Shown here piece by piece: positions 1 through 8,484 of a DNA stretch of 64,000 nt. The DNA comes from an uncultured Prevotellaceae bacterium (GTDB taxonomy: Bacteria; Bacteroidota; Bacteroidia; Bacteroidales; Bacteroidaceae). Within the stretch, counting starts at the first letter, position 1. The number at the start of each line of letters is the position of its first letter. The notes beneath the pieces are model-generated. The model made no database searches. It saw only the letters and a program-made list of their open reading frames with translations, and was not told the origin of the DNA. The stretch spans positions 18,959 to 82,958 of the forward strand of contig CACZVX010000017.1 in the NCBI GenBank assembly GCA_902784755.1, in the 5' to 3' direction. A program made the translations under genes and the position numbers.

Positions 1-8
1 GACGGTTC

Positions 9-740
9 TTACCAATCATCGTTATCGTTTCCAACGACACCGTTCTTCACTGCCTCCTCAATCTTGTCCATCACTGCATATGAATAAGCGTGAGTCATGA
101 CCAGAGCCTTGGCACAGGTGCGCTTCTGAGGATCCTTTTGTACGAAGGGGTAGTGATGTGCAATCTCCCACTGCTCGTCGTAAAGCATTGGATTGGTCTT
201 GTCGTCAGCTTTGCGTTTCGAGTCACCATAGGTGCGGTTGTCATCAAGAGCTGCAGTTATCCAGCCACCGCTGATATCGCTCAATACCTCATAGTTCTGT
301 ATGGTATAGGTAACGCGTACACGTCCATCTTTAATATCCAGTCGGATGAGGGGAGTGATGCTCACTGAGTATTTGTGGAGTGTTCCTGTGTGCTCCGCAA
401 TATTCTTTATGGTAGATGAGAGGATGATGCAACCGCTCTCTTTATCGTTAAGAGTGATAGCATGGTGGTCCTTAAGTGTTGCAGTAGCCCAGTAGTTCAA
501 TGCCACATAGAGCTGTTCCTTGGTCTTACCTGGAGCCTGAATGATCTGCTGATAGCTGAGGCTTTCGTTCTTGTCGAGAACCATGTCCTTTGAAAGATTA
601 GCAGCGGCATCAATCCAGCGGTCACCGTAACGCTCTTTTGCATACTTTTCGAGATCGGCTGTCTTCATTACCTGAGCCTGTGCACTTAAAGCGCCGCAAG
701 AAAGGATGGCGGCGAGCATCCAGATGTTTATCTTTTTCAT
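9..740 (-). CDS. DUF4468-like exported protein
   Basis: This is a 243-residue protein with a cleavable signal peptide (about residues 1-23, hydrophobic core followed by AQA-Q), so it should act in the periplasm or at the outer membrane. The body alternates predicted beta strands with a 'LNDKESG' strand-turn and a 'RVRVTYTIQNYEV' strand, as in DUF4468 proteins, whose biochemical role is unknown. The ATG at 740 directly starts the signal peptide. A Bacteroidetes -7 box (TACCTTTG on the minus strand, 801-808) lies about 60 nt upstream. The stop is only 8 nt from the window edge, so any downstream partner cannot be seen. The family call rests on recognition of sequence character, not a search. 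Confidence 0.75.
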   Translation of the reverse strand: MKKINIWMLAAILSCGALSAQAQVMKTADLEKYAKERYGDRWIDAAANLSKDMVLDKNESLSYQQIIQAPGKTKEQLYVALNYWATATLKDHHAITLNDKESGCIILSSTIKNIAEHTGTLHKYSVSITPLIRLDIKDGRVRVTYTIQNYEVLSDISGGWITAALDDNRTYGDSKRKADDKTNPMLYDEQWEIAHHYPFVQKDPQKRTCAKALVMTHAYSYAVMDKIEEAVKNGVVGNDNDDW

Positions 741-1036
741 ATTGCTTTTTTTTGTTATTGCATTTTATTACTGTTTTGTCGTTTATTTATTTTGACATTG
801 CAAAGGTAGGCCGTTTTTCAAGCAGTAGAAACAAAAGGGTGGTTTTTCACTTTGAGTTGTTGCGACAATGGCCTATATTAGCGACAATTCAGCGAACGAT
901 GTGCTAATTCTGTCGCAACAACCTATAAAATGAAGGAAAAAGGCTGTGCTGAAGAGTGGCCTTGGGAATATTTAGTGGGTTTTGGTAGGAGTTACGGAAA
1001 AGATTTTGTATCTTCGCAGCATCAAAATGGAATAGA

Positions 1037-1711
1037 ATGTTGAGGAGGAAAATCTTCGAAGTATGTACGGGTTCGCTGCAGAGTGTGATTAATGCTGTGG
1101 AAGGAGGAGCAGGGCGAATAGAGCTTTGCGAGTCACTGAATGTGGACGGATTGACACCTTCGTGGAATCTTTTTAGGAAGGTAAGAGCGCAATTTCCACA
1201 TCTTATCGTGCATATACTGATTCGTCCGAGAAAAGGTGACTTCATCTATACGGAAAAAGAGAAAGTCGCTATTTTGAAGGATATCTGCAAGGCTGTGGAG
1301 TACAGAGCTGATGGTATTGTCTCGGGGGCATTGCTTCCTGACGGTAGTATCGATATTCCTTTCTTACGAGAGATGCTGAGTGCCTCACAAGGTATCCCCT
1401 TTACCTTCCATCGCGCTTTTGATGTCTGCAACAATCCATTACAGGCCCTAACGGAATTAAAGGCAGAAGGTGTCAGCAGGATTCTTACATCTGGACAGCA
1501 ACCCACAGCGGCAGCAGGTATTCCACTATTGAAGAAACTGGTGGAAAAGGCCGATGGGCAGTTGATTATCATGCCAGGAGGAGGGGTCAGTTCTGAGAAT
1601 GTAAGCACCATCCTGAAGGCTACGGGTGCGATGGAAATACACGGATCTGCGAAGAAAGGAGAAAAAGAAACGAGCGCAGATGAAGTGCGCTTGATTCTCA
1701 AACAGTTATAA
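1037..1711 (+). CDS. cutC: CutC family protein
   Basis: A 224-residue CutC-family TIM barrel, slightly shorter than the usual 240-250. It opens with the family signature E-V-C-T-G-S ... GAGRIELCESL-x3-GLTPS, then has HILIRPRKGDF near residue 60 and FHRAFD near residue 115. CutC was linked genetically to copper tolerance in E. coli, but its reaction is not established, so the copper role is inherited knowledge rather than visible here. There is no signal peptide, so it is cytosolic. A near-consensus -7 box (TATCTTCG, 1009-1016) precedes the start, and the 296-nt gap before it holds no other gene that I can see. The stop overlaps the stop of the convergent transglutaminase gene by 6 nt. Confidence 0.9.
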   Translation: MLRRKIFEVCTGSLQSVINAVEGGAGRIELCESLNVDGLTPSWNLFRKVRAQFPHLIVHILIRPRKGDFIYTEKEKVAILKDICKAVEYRADGIVSGALLPDGSIDIPFLREMLSASQGIPFTFHRAFDVCNNPLQALTELKAEGVSRILTSGQQPTAAAGIPLLKKLVEKADGQLIIMPGGGVSSENVSTILKATGAMEIHGSAKKGEKETSADEVRLILKQL

Positions 1712-4123
1712 TTTTCTCAGAAGTCTCAACAGATGTTCTCCGGTACCGATGGTGTAACCCTGCTGTATGAACACCACACGGTTAAAAGAGTCGCAAATCA
1801 GTATAAGAGGCAAGGAAGTAGAAGACAGTTTCATTTGTTCTCTGATTTCCGCCAGTATTTTCCCATCTATGTCCATTCCCCAAACTACATTGGAGGGAAG
1901 TGAAGAGAATTCGCTGAAATTGAAACGGCTCACTTCTTCTTCACTGTTGAGCAGAAACATCATCTTACGTCCCCATTTCTCGAAATCCATACGGTAGAGA
2001 CTGATGTCACGAAGAACATGGTTGGTGGGTTCGTGATTAGGAGCCATGATACCCAGGATGTAATAGCCACGTCCTGTCGTAGAGAGAATACTTTTGTCGG
2101 TTGCTGTCAGTTTGTCGTGATAGATGTTCTCTGCATTCAAGGAACCGATAACCTGTACGTTCTGTTTATCCTCACGCATCGTAAAATCCACTTCAGTTGT
2201 CTTTCCATTTGTGATGTGGAAGGTCTCCACGTGTGCCAACACACTGCCGTTGGCCATGCGTGTTCCGATGGTGAGCATATAGTCTCCTTCATCTAATTCC
2301 ACGCCCTTGCAGAAATCTTTTTTCCAAGTAGCTTCTTCGGGATAGGTAAGCAGTTGAGCCCTTCCATTCTCAATCTTGCTTAGGGTGAAATGGATGTAAT
2401 AATTCGGGTCATCGTAGTAATCTACCTTATTATAGTGGAGTAGCAGTCTTCCATATCCTGAAGACTTGTTCTTCAGATGACGTCCGAAGACTACATCCTG
2501 CCACAGGTTTTCCTGAAGGTATTGCAACTTACCATTTACCTCGTTGATTCTGGCAGGAATCCCCAAGCTACGTGCCACTGACACAAAAAAGATGTTACGT
2601 CCCAGCTCGTCAGTCTTCAGGTTTTGATAGACGCTCATTGGCTGCATTCTCAAATGTTGGGGATTGTGCTGAGTGTCTATCGTGATATGCTTGGTGCACC
2701 ATTCCACTAATTGCTGTGGTGACTGGATGAAGTGCATCTTCTCGCGAAAGAAATGTTTGTAGGGAGTGAGCCATTCGTCTTCCACCCGCGGATTCAAGAC
2801 ATATTTCGTATAGATATTACTAGTATCGGTGTGTTGCACCTCGTTGTCCTTCAACACTTCCAGGGGAATGTCACGTAAGTCTTTCTGCGAAATAACTTTC
2901 AAAAGCATTTCGGCCATCTCTAAATTCGGTGACTCAGAAAGAAACTGTCGGATGACCTGATGATTGCCGCGCCATGCTTCTACGGGCATGGTTTGCTCAT
3001 AGGTCTTTCTGATGGAATCTTCTTGTGCTAAACGAAGGTCGTTTGTCTCGCGTTGCTCTTTCGTGACCACGGGTAGGGAAGCACTGACAGGAGGTGGAAT
3101 CATGTCGAGATCCAATGAGGAAGGAAGCTTTTTATCGTTGAGAACAAGGCGTACCTCATCGTCTTTCTGGAATGACACTTTCTTTATGGCTGTCATTCCC
3201 TCTTTCGAAACCCACACAAGCATGTCTCCTTTTCCTGCTGTGAGAGAAGCCTTTCCGTCTTGAAGTGTCTTCTTGGTAGCTACCGTATAGAACTCAGCAT
3301 AATTGTATAACTTGAATTCCACCGTGGCATCCTTTACAGGTTGTCCGGAAGCATCCACGACAAGAATTGTAACTTTGGATGTAGGCGCGTAATGGTCGAT
3401 TACATTGATTTCCGTATAGCAGGGAGTTTCGCTCATTACCTCTTCAGGACCATCGTAATGCCCGAACACCTTGGTATGCATAAGCATTCCACGTGAAGCA
3501 CTCTCATTGAACCATCCCAAATTAAGCACTGGTTCAGGTTCACAAGCACCTAAGAAATACCATTTTCCGTCAGCCCATGCTTCCACCCAGGCATGATTGT
3601 CGTCGGTATGTGCCCATCGCGGCGTATAAACTTGACGGGCAGGAATCCCCACGCTCCGTAAGGCTGCTACAAGGAAGGTACTTTCCTCTCCGCATCGGCC
3701 GTAAGCTGTCTTGACGGAAGCCAATGGACTGCTTGTACGAGCATCACTTGGACGATAGGTGACTTTTTCATGGCACCAATGGTTTACCTCCAGAATGGCA
3801 TCACGCATGGAGAGGTGTATGACTCTCTCTTTCAGTTCCTGATAAAAAACCTCACGGCTGTTGTCAAGTGTTTCATTATTCACTCTGACTGGAACGACGA
3901 AATGTCTGAATTCCCGTTCGGGAATCAATTTTCCCCATGGCATTTCAACTCTTGCCTGGAGTGACAAACGTACGTTCTTCAGATAGAAATCACGGGAATA
4001 ATCAGTCTGATCGGGCAAAGCCATATATTGATACAAGAAGTCCATATACGCATTCTCGGTCTGTTGTGCCATTGCCGGAATCAGCGAAAGCCATGCTAGA
4101 AGAATAATCAGTATTCTTTTCAT
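1706..4123 (-). CDS. exported transglutaminase-domain protein with two TG-like modules
   Basis: I start this at the ATG at 4123, because it opens directly with a signal peptide (MKRILIILLAW ... MAQ); the longer open frame reads through the promoter. The product is 805 residues. An N-terminal transglutaminase-like domain carries G-R-C-G-E-E-S with Cys144, and N-H-A-W-V-E with His177, consistent with a Cys-His-Asp/Glu protease or transglutaminase. Next comes a beta-sandwich segment (T-I-L-V-V-D-A-S-G-Q-P-V), typical of a carboxypeptidase-regulatory-like fold. A second transglutaminase-like stretch (E-L-G-R-N-I-F-F-V-S-V-A-R-S-L-G-I-P-A-R) has Asn where the Cys is expected, so it is probably inactive. 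The C-terminus is beta-rich with a thioredoxin-like flavour. It is likely periplasmic; the substrate is unknown. Confidence 0.8.
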   Translation of the reverse strand: MKRILIILLAWLSLIPAMAQQTENAYMDFLYQYMALPDQTDYSRDFYLKNVRLSLQARVEMPWGKLIPEREFRHFVVPVRVNNETLDNSREVFYQELKERVIHLSMRDAILEVNHWCHEKVTYRPSDARTSSPLASVKTAYGRCGEESTFLVAALRSVGIPARQVYTPRWAHTDDNHAWVEAWADGKWYFLGACEPEPVLNLGWFNESASRGMLMHTKVFGHYDGPEEVMSETPCYTEINVIDHYAPTSKVTILVVDASGQPVKDATVEFKLYNYAEFYTVATKKTLQDGKASLTAGKGDMLVWVSKEGMTAIKKVSFQKDDEVRLVLNDKKLPSSLDLDMIPPPVSASLPVVTKEQRETNDLRLAQEDSIRKTYEQTMPVEAWRGNHQVIRQFLSESPNLEMAEMLLKVISQKDLRDIPLEVLKDNEVQHTDTSNIYTKYVLNPRVEDEWLTPYKHFFREKMHFIQSPQQLVEWCTKHITIDTQHNPQHLRMQPMSVYQNLKTDELGRNIFFVSVARSLGIPARINEVNGKLQYLQENLWQDVVFGRHLKNKSSGYGRLLLHYNKVDYYDDPNYYIHFTLSKIENGRAQLLTYPEEATWKKDFCKGVELDEGDYMLTIGTRMANGSVLAHVETFHITNGKTTEVDFTMREDKQNVQVIGSLNAENIYHDKLTATDKSILSTTGRGYYILGIMAPNHEPTNHVLRDISLYRMDFEKWGRKMMFLLNSEEEVSRFNFSEFSSLPSNVVWGMDIDGKILAEIREQMKLSSTSLPLILICDSFNRVVFIQQGYTIGTGEHLLRLLRKL

Positions 4124-4146
4124 GAGGGGAGTTTTAAATACTTTTG

Positions 4147-4178
4147 CAAAAGTAAGAATAAAATACATACAATCCAAA
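4147..4178 (-). promoter_or_regulatory. Bacteroidetes promoter for the transglutaminase gene
   Basis: Minus-strand -33 TTTG (4178-4175), 20-nt spacer, and -7 TACTTTTG (4154-4147). The spacing fits the consensus exactly. The ATG at 4123 lies about 24 nt downstream of the -7 box, which supports the chosen start. Confidence 0.7.
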
Positions 4179-4298
4179 TTGAAATAGGAATAATTATTAT
4201 CGGCGTCAGATGTGGAATCTTTAATTTTATTGACACAGCAATAGCTCTTCTAAAATAGCAGTATAGGTTATATGTGGAAAAATTTTTGTAAAAGACTA

Positions 4299-4330
4299 TT
4301 TGGAAAGTTCGCATATTTTCTATAAATTTG
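4299..4330 (+). promoter_or_regulatory. Bacteroidetes promoter for the aldo/keto reductase gene
   Basis: TTTG at 4299-4302, a 20-nt spacer and TAAATTTG at 4323-4330. The gene starts at 4385, leaving a leader of about 50 nt. This promoter is divergent from the one at 4147-4178, and the two share the 260-nt gap between the genes. Confidence 0.65.
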
Positions 4331-4384
4331 CAACGGATAGAACTCCATTTCTAATAGACCAAAATTTATATAGTACAAAAACCT

Positions 4385-5758
4385 ATGGATAATAATAAAA
4401 AGAACTATTCACGTCGGGATTTCCTGAAGCAGTTGGGAATGGGCGTAGGATCGGTAGTTGCGATGGCAAGTATGGGCCCTCTTTATTCGCTTGCAGAGGA
4501 AAAGCAGAAAGCATATATGGTTCCCGGACTGAAAGCAGGACCTGGAAATATGACGTATCGCATTAATCATCATACCCAGGATAAGGTCTCTCTGCTGGGC
4601 TATGGTATGATGCGACTGCCTCGGAAAGCTGATCGATCTATTGATCAGGAGTTGGTGAATGCAGAGGTGGACTATGCTTTGGCGCATGGCATCAATTATT
4701 TTGACACGGCACCAGCTTATGGAGAGTCGGAAGTAGCTACAGGTATTGCCTTAAAGCGCCATCCACGCGACTCTTACTACATCGCTACGAAGATGTCGAA
4801 TCAGCGTGGTGACCACACCTTAGAACAAGGCAAGCAGATGTATGAGAATTCGCTGAAGCGGTTGCAGACTGACTACATTGACTATTATCTGCTGCATTCC
4901 ATTGGAGGCGGTGACGGTGTAGGAATGCTGAAAGAACGCTTCATCGATAACGGTCTGCTGGCTTTCCTTATGAAGGAGAGGGATGCAGGGCGCATTCGCA
5001 ATCTCGGATTCTCCTATCATGGAGACGTGAAGGCTTTTGACTGGCTGCTTGACAGGAATGATGAGTTCAAGTTTACTTTTGTACAGATAGAAATGAACTA
5101 CATTGACTGGCGGCATGCTAAAAATGGAAGAAAGAAGGATGCGGACGCAGAATACCTCTATAATAAATGCGAAAAGTCGGGTGTGCAGTGTGTGGTTATG
5201 GAACCCCTGTTGGGTGGACGACTCGCACGTGTACCTGAGGAGATAGCCGCACAACTGAAAGCCGTGAGACCAGATGCCACTCCTGCTTCGTGGGCTTTCC
5301 GTTGGGTAGGCACTTTTCCAAATATCCTGACAGCACTAAGTGGTATGACATCGATGGAGGTATTGAAGGAGAACGTGGAAACATTCTCACCATTGGATCC
5401 CTGTACAGAATCGGAGAATGTGCTGATGGCAAAGATTGCAGACGAGATGGCAGGTGTGCCAGTGATTCCCTGTACGGCATGTGCCTATTGCATGCCATGT
5501 CCTTATGGCGTTTCAATCCCAGAGAATTTTTCGTTCTATAATGACTGCGTGACTGAAAAAACAGTGCCTAATGACAAGTCGGCACCTGACTATCAGCAGA
5601 AACTTCAGGCTTTCAAGGAGAACTATCGTAAGGCTATTCCAGAAGCAGGTCGCGCCTATCAGTGTGTGGATTGTGAGGAATGTCTTGCCAAGTGTCCGCA
5701 ATCCATCCGTATCCCTACAGAAATGGCTCGTTTGGTGGAGATGATAGGGATAGAGTGA
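4385..5758 (+). CDS. Tat-exported aldo/keto reductase with two ferredoxin-like clusters
   Basis: 457 residues. The N-terminus carries a twin-arginine signal (S-R-R-D-F-L-K followed by a hydrophobic stretch), so the folded, cofactor-loaded enzyme is predicted to be exported to the periplasm. The central region is an aldo/keto reductase barrel (GYGMMRLP, then Y-F-D-T-A-P-A-Y-G with the active-site Asp and Tyr, then a Lys in IATKMS). The C-terminus has two [4Fe-4S] motifs: CTACAYCMPCP starting at Cys363, and CVDCEECLAKCP near residue 430. This architecture is common in Bacteroidetes and clostridia, but the physiological substrate is not known. It stands alone, with its own promoter at 4299-4330. 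An unusual GAY-rich repeat begins at its stop codon. Confidence 0.9.
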   Translation: MDNNKKNYSRRDFLKQLGMGVGSVVAMASMGPLYSLAEEKQKAYMVPGLKAGPGNMTYRINHHTQDKVSLLGYGMMRLPRKADRSIDQELVNAEVDYALAHGINYFDTAPAYGESEVATGIALKRHPRDSYYIATKMSNQRGDHTLEQGKQMYENSLKRLQTDYIDYYLLHSIGGGDGVGMLKERFIDNGLLAFLMKERDAGRIRNLGFSYHGDVKAFDWLLDRNDEFKFTFVQIEMNYIDWRHAKNGRKKDADAEYLYNKCEKSGVQCVVMEPLLGGRLARVPEEIAAQLKAVRPDATPASWAFRWVGTFPNILTALSGMTSMEVLKENVETFSPLDPCTESENVLMAKIADEMAGVPVIPCTACAYCMPCPYGVSIPENFSFYNDCVTEKTVPNDKSAPDYQQKLQAFKENYRKAIPEAGRAYQCVDCEECLAKCPQSIRIPTEMARLVEMIGIE

Positions 5759-5823
5759 CGATGATGATGACGATGACGGTGACGGTGACGATGACAATGA
5801 CGATAACGATGACAATGACGAAA
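5756..5823. repeat. GAY-type trinucleotide/hexanucleotide repeat
   Basis: About 65 nt made almost entirely of GAT/GAC triplets mixed with GGT and AAT, running from the stop codon of the reductase almost to the start of vsr (5837). In the reductase frame it gives immediate stops. In the next frame it would encode an Asp/Asn/Gly run. It is a simple-sequence tract likely to change length by slippage; no function is visible. Confidence 0.8.
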
Positions 5824-5836
5824 ACTATAGTTTGCA

Positions 5837-6370
5837 ATGGATAAACTATCTGCAGAACAGCGACACAAGAATATGGCTGCGATTCGTAGCAAGAATACGA
5901 AGCCAGAGATGGTTGTGCGCAAAGGTCTGTGGAGTAGGGGATTCAGATATCGTCTGAATCATAAGCGACTGCCAGGACATCCAGATCTGGTGCTGCGGAA
6001 ATATCGTACTTGCATATTTGTAAATGGCTGTTTCTGGCATGGGCATGGCGCTTCGTTAAATGATAAAGGAGAAATGATAAGTGATAAAGATTTCTCTTGT
6101 TGCAAGATTCCGAAGACGAATAGGGATTTTTGGGTGGCGAAGATCATGAGGAATCAGGAAAGGGATTTGGAGGAACAACGGCTGTTGGCAAAGATGGGGT
6201 GGCATTGCATCACGGTGTGGGAGTGTGAACTGAAACCTAAGGTGCGGGAGCAAACGTTAGAGTCGTTGGCTTATACGCTGAATCATATCTATCTGAATGA
6301 TCATGAGATTCGGTATGTAGATGTTGTGGAACTACCCAGAGAACGGGAAATGGCTGCGGAAAGTCGTTAA
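5837..6370 (+). CDS. vsr: very short patch repair (Vsr) endonuclease with an insertion in the metal site
   Basis: 177 residues; typical Vsr proteins are about 130-160. It carries the family run from M-A-A-I-R-S-K-N-T-K-P-E through G-H-P-D-L-V-L (catalytic Asp) to V-N-G-C-F-W-H-G-H, then C-K-I-P-K-T and T-V-W-E-C-E-L. In E. coli the zinc ligands include the His of this HxH and a Cys two residues later. Here His70 and Cys88 are separated by about 17 extra residues encoded by repeat-like DNA (6056-6097). Vsr nicks at T:G mismatches arising from deaminated 5-methylcytosine and normally sits beside a cytosine-5 methyltransferase, but none is encoded in this window. The insertion may reduce activity or be a tolerated loop. 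Confidence 0.85.
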   Translation: MDKLSAEQRHKNMAAIRSKNTKPEMVVRKGLWSRGFRYRLNHKRLPGHPDLVLRKYRTCIFVNGCFWHGHGASLNDKGEMISDKDFSCCKIPKTNRDFWVAKIMRNQERDLEEQRLLAKMGWHCITVWECELKPKVREQTLESLAYTLNHIYLNDHEIRYVDVVELPREREMAAESR

Positions 6371-6476
6371 CGTAGAAGAATGCCGATACAAAAAAAATCG
6401 CATTTTGAAACACTGTGTCGGATTTTTTTGTATCTTCGCAACGTGAAAGGATACGAACACTTATATTTGATAAAAG

Positions 6477-6959
6477 ATGAAAAAAGGATTATTAGCCATA
6501 TTAGCCATCGTAGCTTTGATGACAGGATGCGCTACCAGTGCAGAAAAAATGGCACGTCAGGCAGAAGTTGCAGCTCAGGTGAAGGAAGCTTTGCAAGACC
6601 GTCACTATAAGATAGATGTCCATATGATGTATCCCCGGAGAGGTAGTTCTGTCAATGTGAGCAGTAATTATTCACTGGAGGTAAAGGGGGATACATTGGT
6701 GTCGTATCTGCCTTATTTCGGCAGAGCTTATAACGTGCCTTATGGCGGTGGCAAAGGCTTGAATTTTAAGGCACTAATTACAGGGTATAGATCTGAACCT
6801 GGCAACAAAGGGCTGACACGCATACAGATCAGCACTGAAAATGAGGAAGATCAGTATCTTTATTATTTAGAGATTTTCAATAACGGAGAAGCCACTATTG
6901 ATGTGCAGTCGCGGCAGCGTGAATTCATTACCTATTCTGGACGCATGGATTTGTATTAA
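6477..6959 (+). CDS. DUF4251 lipoprotein
   Basis: 160 residues with a lipoprotein signal (ALMTGC, Cys18), so it is predicted to be anchored in the envelope. The body fits DUF4251: a strand with V-S-S-N-Y-S-L-E-V-K-G-D-T-L, then S-Y-L-P-Y-F-G-R-A-Y, then a terminal beta hairpin. The function of the family is unknown. A near-consensus -7 box (TATCTTCG, 6431-6438) lies upstream. It is followed 41 nt later by a second small lipoprotein in the same direction, so the two may be co-transcribed. Confidence 0.8.
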   Translation: MKKGLLAILAIVALMTGCATSAEKMARQAEVAAQVKEALQDRHYKIDVHMMYPRRGSSVNVSSNYSLEVKGDTLVSYLPYFGRAYNVPYGGGKGLNFKALITGYRSEPGNKGLTRIQISTENEEDQYLYYLEIFNNGEATIDVQSRQREFITYSGRMDLY

Positions 6960-7000
6960 GGAAAAGAATAGGAAGTGTTTAACTAAAAATCAAAAAGTCT

Positions 7001-7291
7001 ATGAAGAAGTATTTGTTTTCAATCATTTTTGCCCTTTCAGCGTTGGTTATGCTGAACGGATGTATCGTTTCGGATAAGAAACTTTCAGAGAAAATCCAGT
7101 CGGCTATCGTTGATGAAGAAGCATCCAATGGAAAAACACTGGAAGTGACGGAATTCTCTTTGGGTGATAAGATTGGCAAAAATTATAAGGGCGTGCTGAA
7201 AGGCAAGCTCGATGGCAAGGACGTGATTTATGATGTCACAGTCAACGACGAAGGTAATGACTTCGACGTTGACTGGAATTTGAGACCTTAA
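7001..7291 (+). CDS. small lipoprotein, unknown function
   Basis: 96 residues with a clear lipobox (V-M-L-N-G-C, Cys21). The remaining 75 residues are acidic and predicted to be mixed alpha/beta: a short helix followed by strands (L-E-V-T-E-F-S-L-G-D-K and V-I-Y-D-V-T-V-N-D-E-G). I do not recognise the family. It lies directly after the DUF4251 lipoprotein and its stop overlaps the stop of the convergent serine hydrolase gene by 3 nt. Confidence 0.65.
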   Translation: MKKYLFSIIFALSALVMLNGCIVSDKKLSEKIQSAIVDEEASNGKTLEVTEFSLGDKIGKNYKGVLKGKLDGKDVIYDVTVNDEGNDFDVDWNLRP

Positions 7292-8358
7292 AGTACGGGA
7301 AGCAGGTATTCCCAGATGAGGTCGATATAAGGCTGATAGAGCGACGAAGAGGTGGTGAGTACCAATACGGCGTCTTGATCGGGGAATACGAAAATATACT
7401 GACCGGCAAAACCGTCGGCGCGGAAGGAGTTGTGACGGCAAATCCACATCTGGTAACCGTATCCCTGTACCCATTCATTATTATCCTTGGTAAGGCCTGC
7501 TTTCTCAAGGTCCTCAAAACGAGTGCCTGAGGGAGCTGAAGGAACCTGATAGCTCGACATCTCCTTAAGCCATTCAGCAGGAACGATTTGCTTACCGTTC
7601 CACTCACCCTTTTGAAGGAAGAGCTGTCCCATTTTGGCCATGTCTTCAGTCTTCAGTTGCAGACCCCATCCACCACAGTTGATTCCCTGAGGACTCTCTT
7701 CCCATTCAGGACGGGCAATATGGAGAGGCTGGAAAAGACGTGTATCGAGATAGTCGAGAAGTTTCTCGCCAGTCACCTTCTGCAGAATGGCTGAGAGCAT
7801 ATAGGTTCCTACGGAGTTATAAAGGTAATACTCTCCAGGCTTATGTACTACAGGCCATGCCAGGAATCCCTCAGTCCAATCAACTTTGTTGACAGAATCT
7901 CTTCTCACGTTAGGTTCCACATCATGGCCGCAAGTCATGGTCAGCAGGTCGCGAATGGTCATGGCATTAAGATTTTCACTGGGTTCAGCTGGCAGCTGAT
8001 CTGGGAAGAAACTCACCACTTTGTCTGTAAGGTTCAGTTTCCCCTCACTAATGGCCAGTCCAATGGCAGTGGCGGTAAACGTCTTACTGACAGAATGCAT
8101 CAGATGAGGCTTTTCGGCTGATTCACCGTTGAACCAGCGCTCAAGGAGCACTTCGCCATTCTTTACAATCATGATGCTGTGGAGCTGAATGGAATCGGGA
8201 GCTACGGGACGAGTCTTCGTAGCTTCCACGAAAGAATCGACGGCTGTTTCCATTTCTGCTGTAGCAGTACCTCTTGGCAAGTCAATCACTTCTTTCTGTT
8301 GCTTACATCCTGACAACAGACAAACTGTAAGGAAAAAGGAAAACAATACTTTCTTCAT
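7288..8358 (-). CDS. class C beta-lactamase-like serine hydrolase lipoprotein
   Basis: 356 residues. The signal peptide ends in a lipobox (L-L-S-G-C). The catalytic S-x-x-K is S-V-S-K (Ser89, Lys92), followed by a Y-x-N motif in Y-L-Y-N-S-V-G-T-Y-M, as in the serine beta-lactamase/EstB/D,D-peptidase superfamily. Members of this group act as esterases, peptidases or penicillin-binding-like enzymes, and the sequence does not decide between these or true beta-lactamase activity. A -7 box (TATCTTTG on the minus strand, 8397-8404) lies 39 nt upstream of the start. It is transcribed alone. Confidence 0.85.
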   Translation of the reverse strand: MKKVLFSFFLTVCLLSGCKQQKEVIDLPRGTATAEMETAVDSFVEATKTRPVAPDSIQLHSIMIVKNGEVLLERWFNGESAEKPHLMHSVSKTFTATAIGLAISEGKLNLTDKVVSFFPDQLPAEPSENLNAMTIRDLLTMTCGHDVEPNVRRDSVNKVDWTEGFLAWPVVHKPGEYYLYNSVGTYMLSAILQKVTGEKLLDYLDTRLFQPLHIARPEWEESPQGINCGGWGLQLKTEDMAKMGQLFLQKGEWNGKQIVPAEWLKEMSSYQVPSAPSGTRFEDLEKAGLTKDNNEWVQGYGYQMWICRHNSFRADGFAGQYIFVFPDQDAVLVLTTSSSLYQPYIDLIWEYLLPVL

Positions 8359-8431
8359 AATTTCATGGTTGATAGTAAGTTAAACATATTATCGCGCAAA
8401 GATAAGTAATTTTTCTTTAAAAACATAATAA

Positions 8432-8471
8432 GCAAAAAAAAATACTCACGCTCAGTTCTGAACGTGAGTAT
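8432..8471 (-). terminator. rho-independent terminator of the pectate lyase gene
   Basis: A 9-bp perfect stem (8442-8450 with 8463-8471, ATACTCACG/CGTGAGTAT) is followed on the minus strand by nine T residues. It lies 13 nt after the pectate lyase stop. Confidence 0.85.
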
Positions 8472-8484
8472 CGTAAAATTTTCT

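Noticed and set aside
4409-4687. Open frames antisense to the aldo/keto reductase and many similar frames over other genes
   Set aside because: They mirror codon structure of clear genes on the other strand and lack recognisable domains, promoters or signal sequences.
5513-5922. Ser/His-rich minus-strand frames over the GAY repeat
   Set aside because: They arise from translating the simple repeat and have no support.
7288-8358. True beta-lactamase resistance gene
   Set aside because: Only the general serine-hydrolase motifs are visible. The superfamily is dominated by esterases and peptidases, so resistance cannot be claimed.
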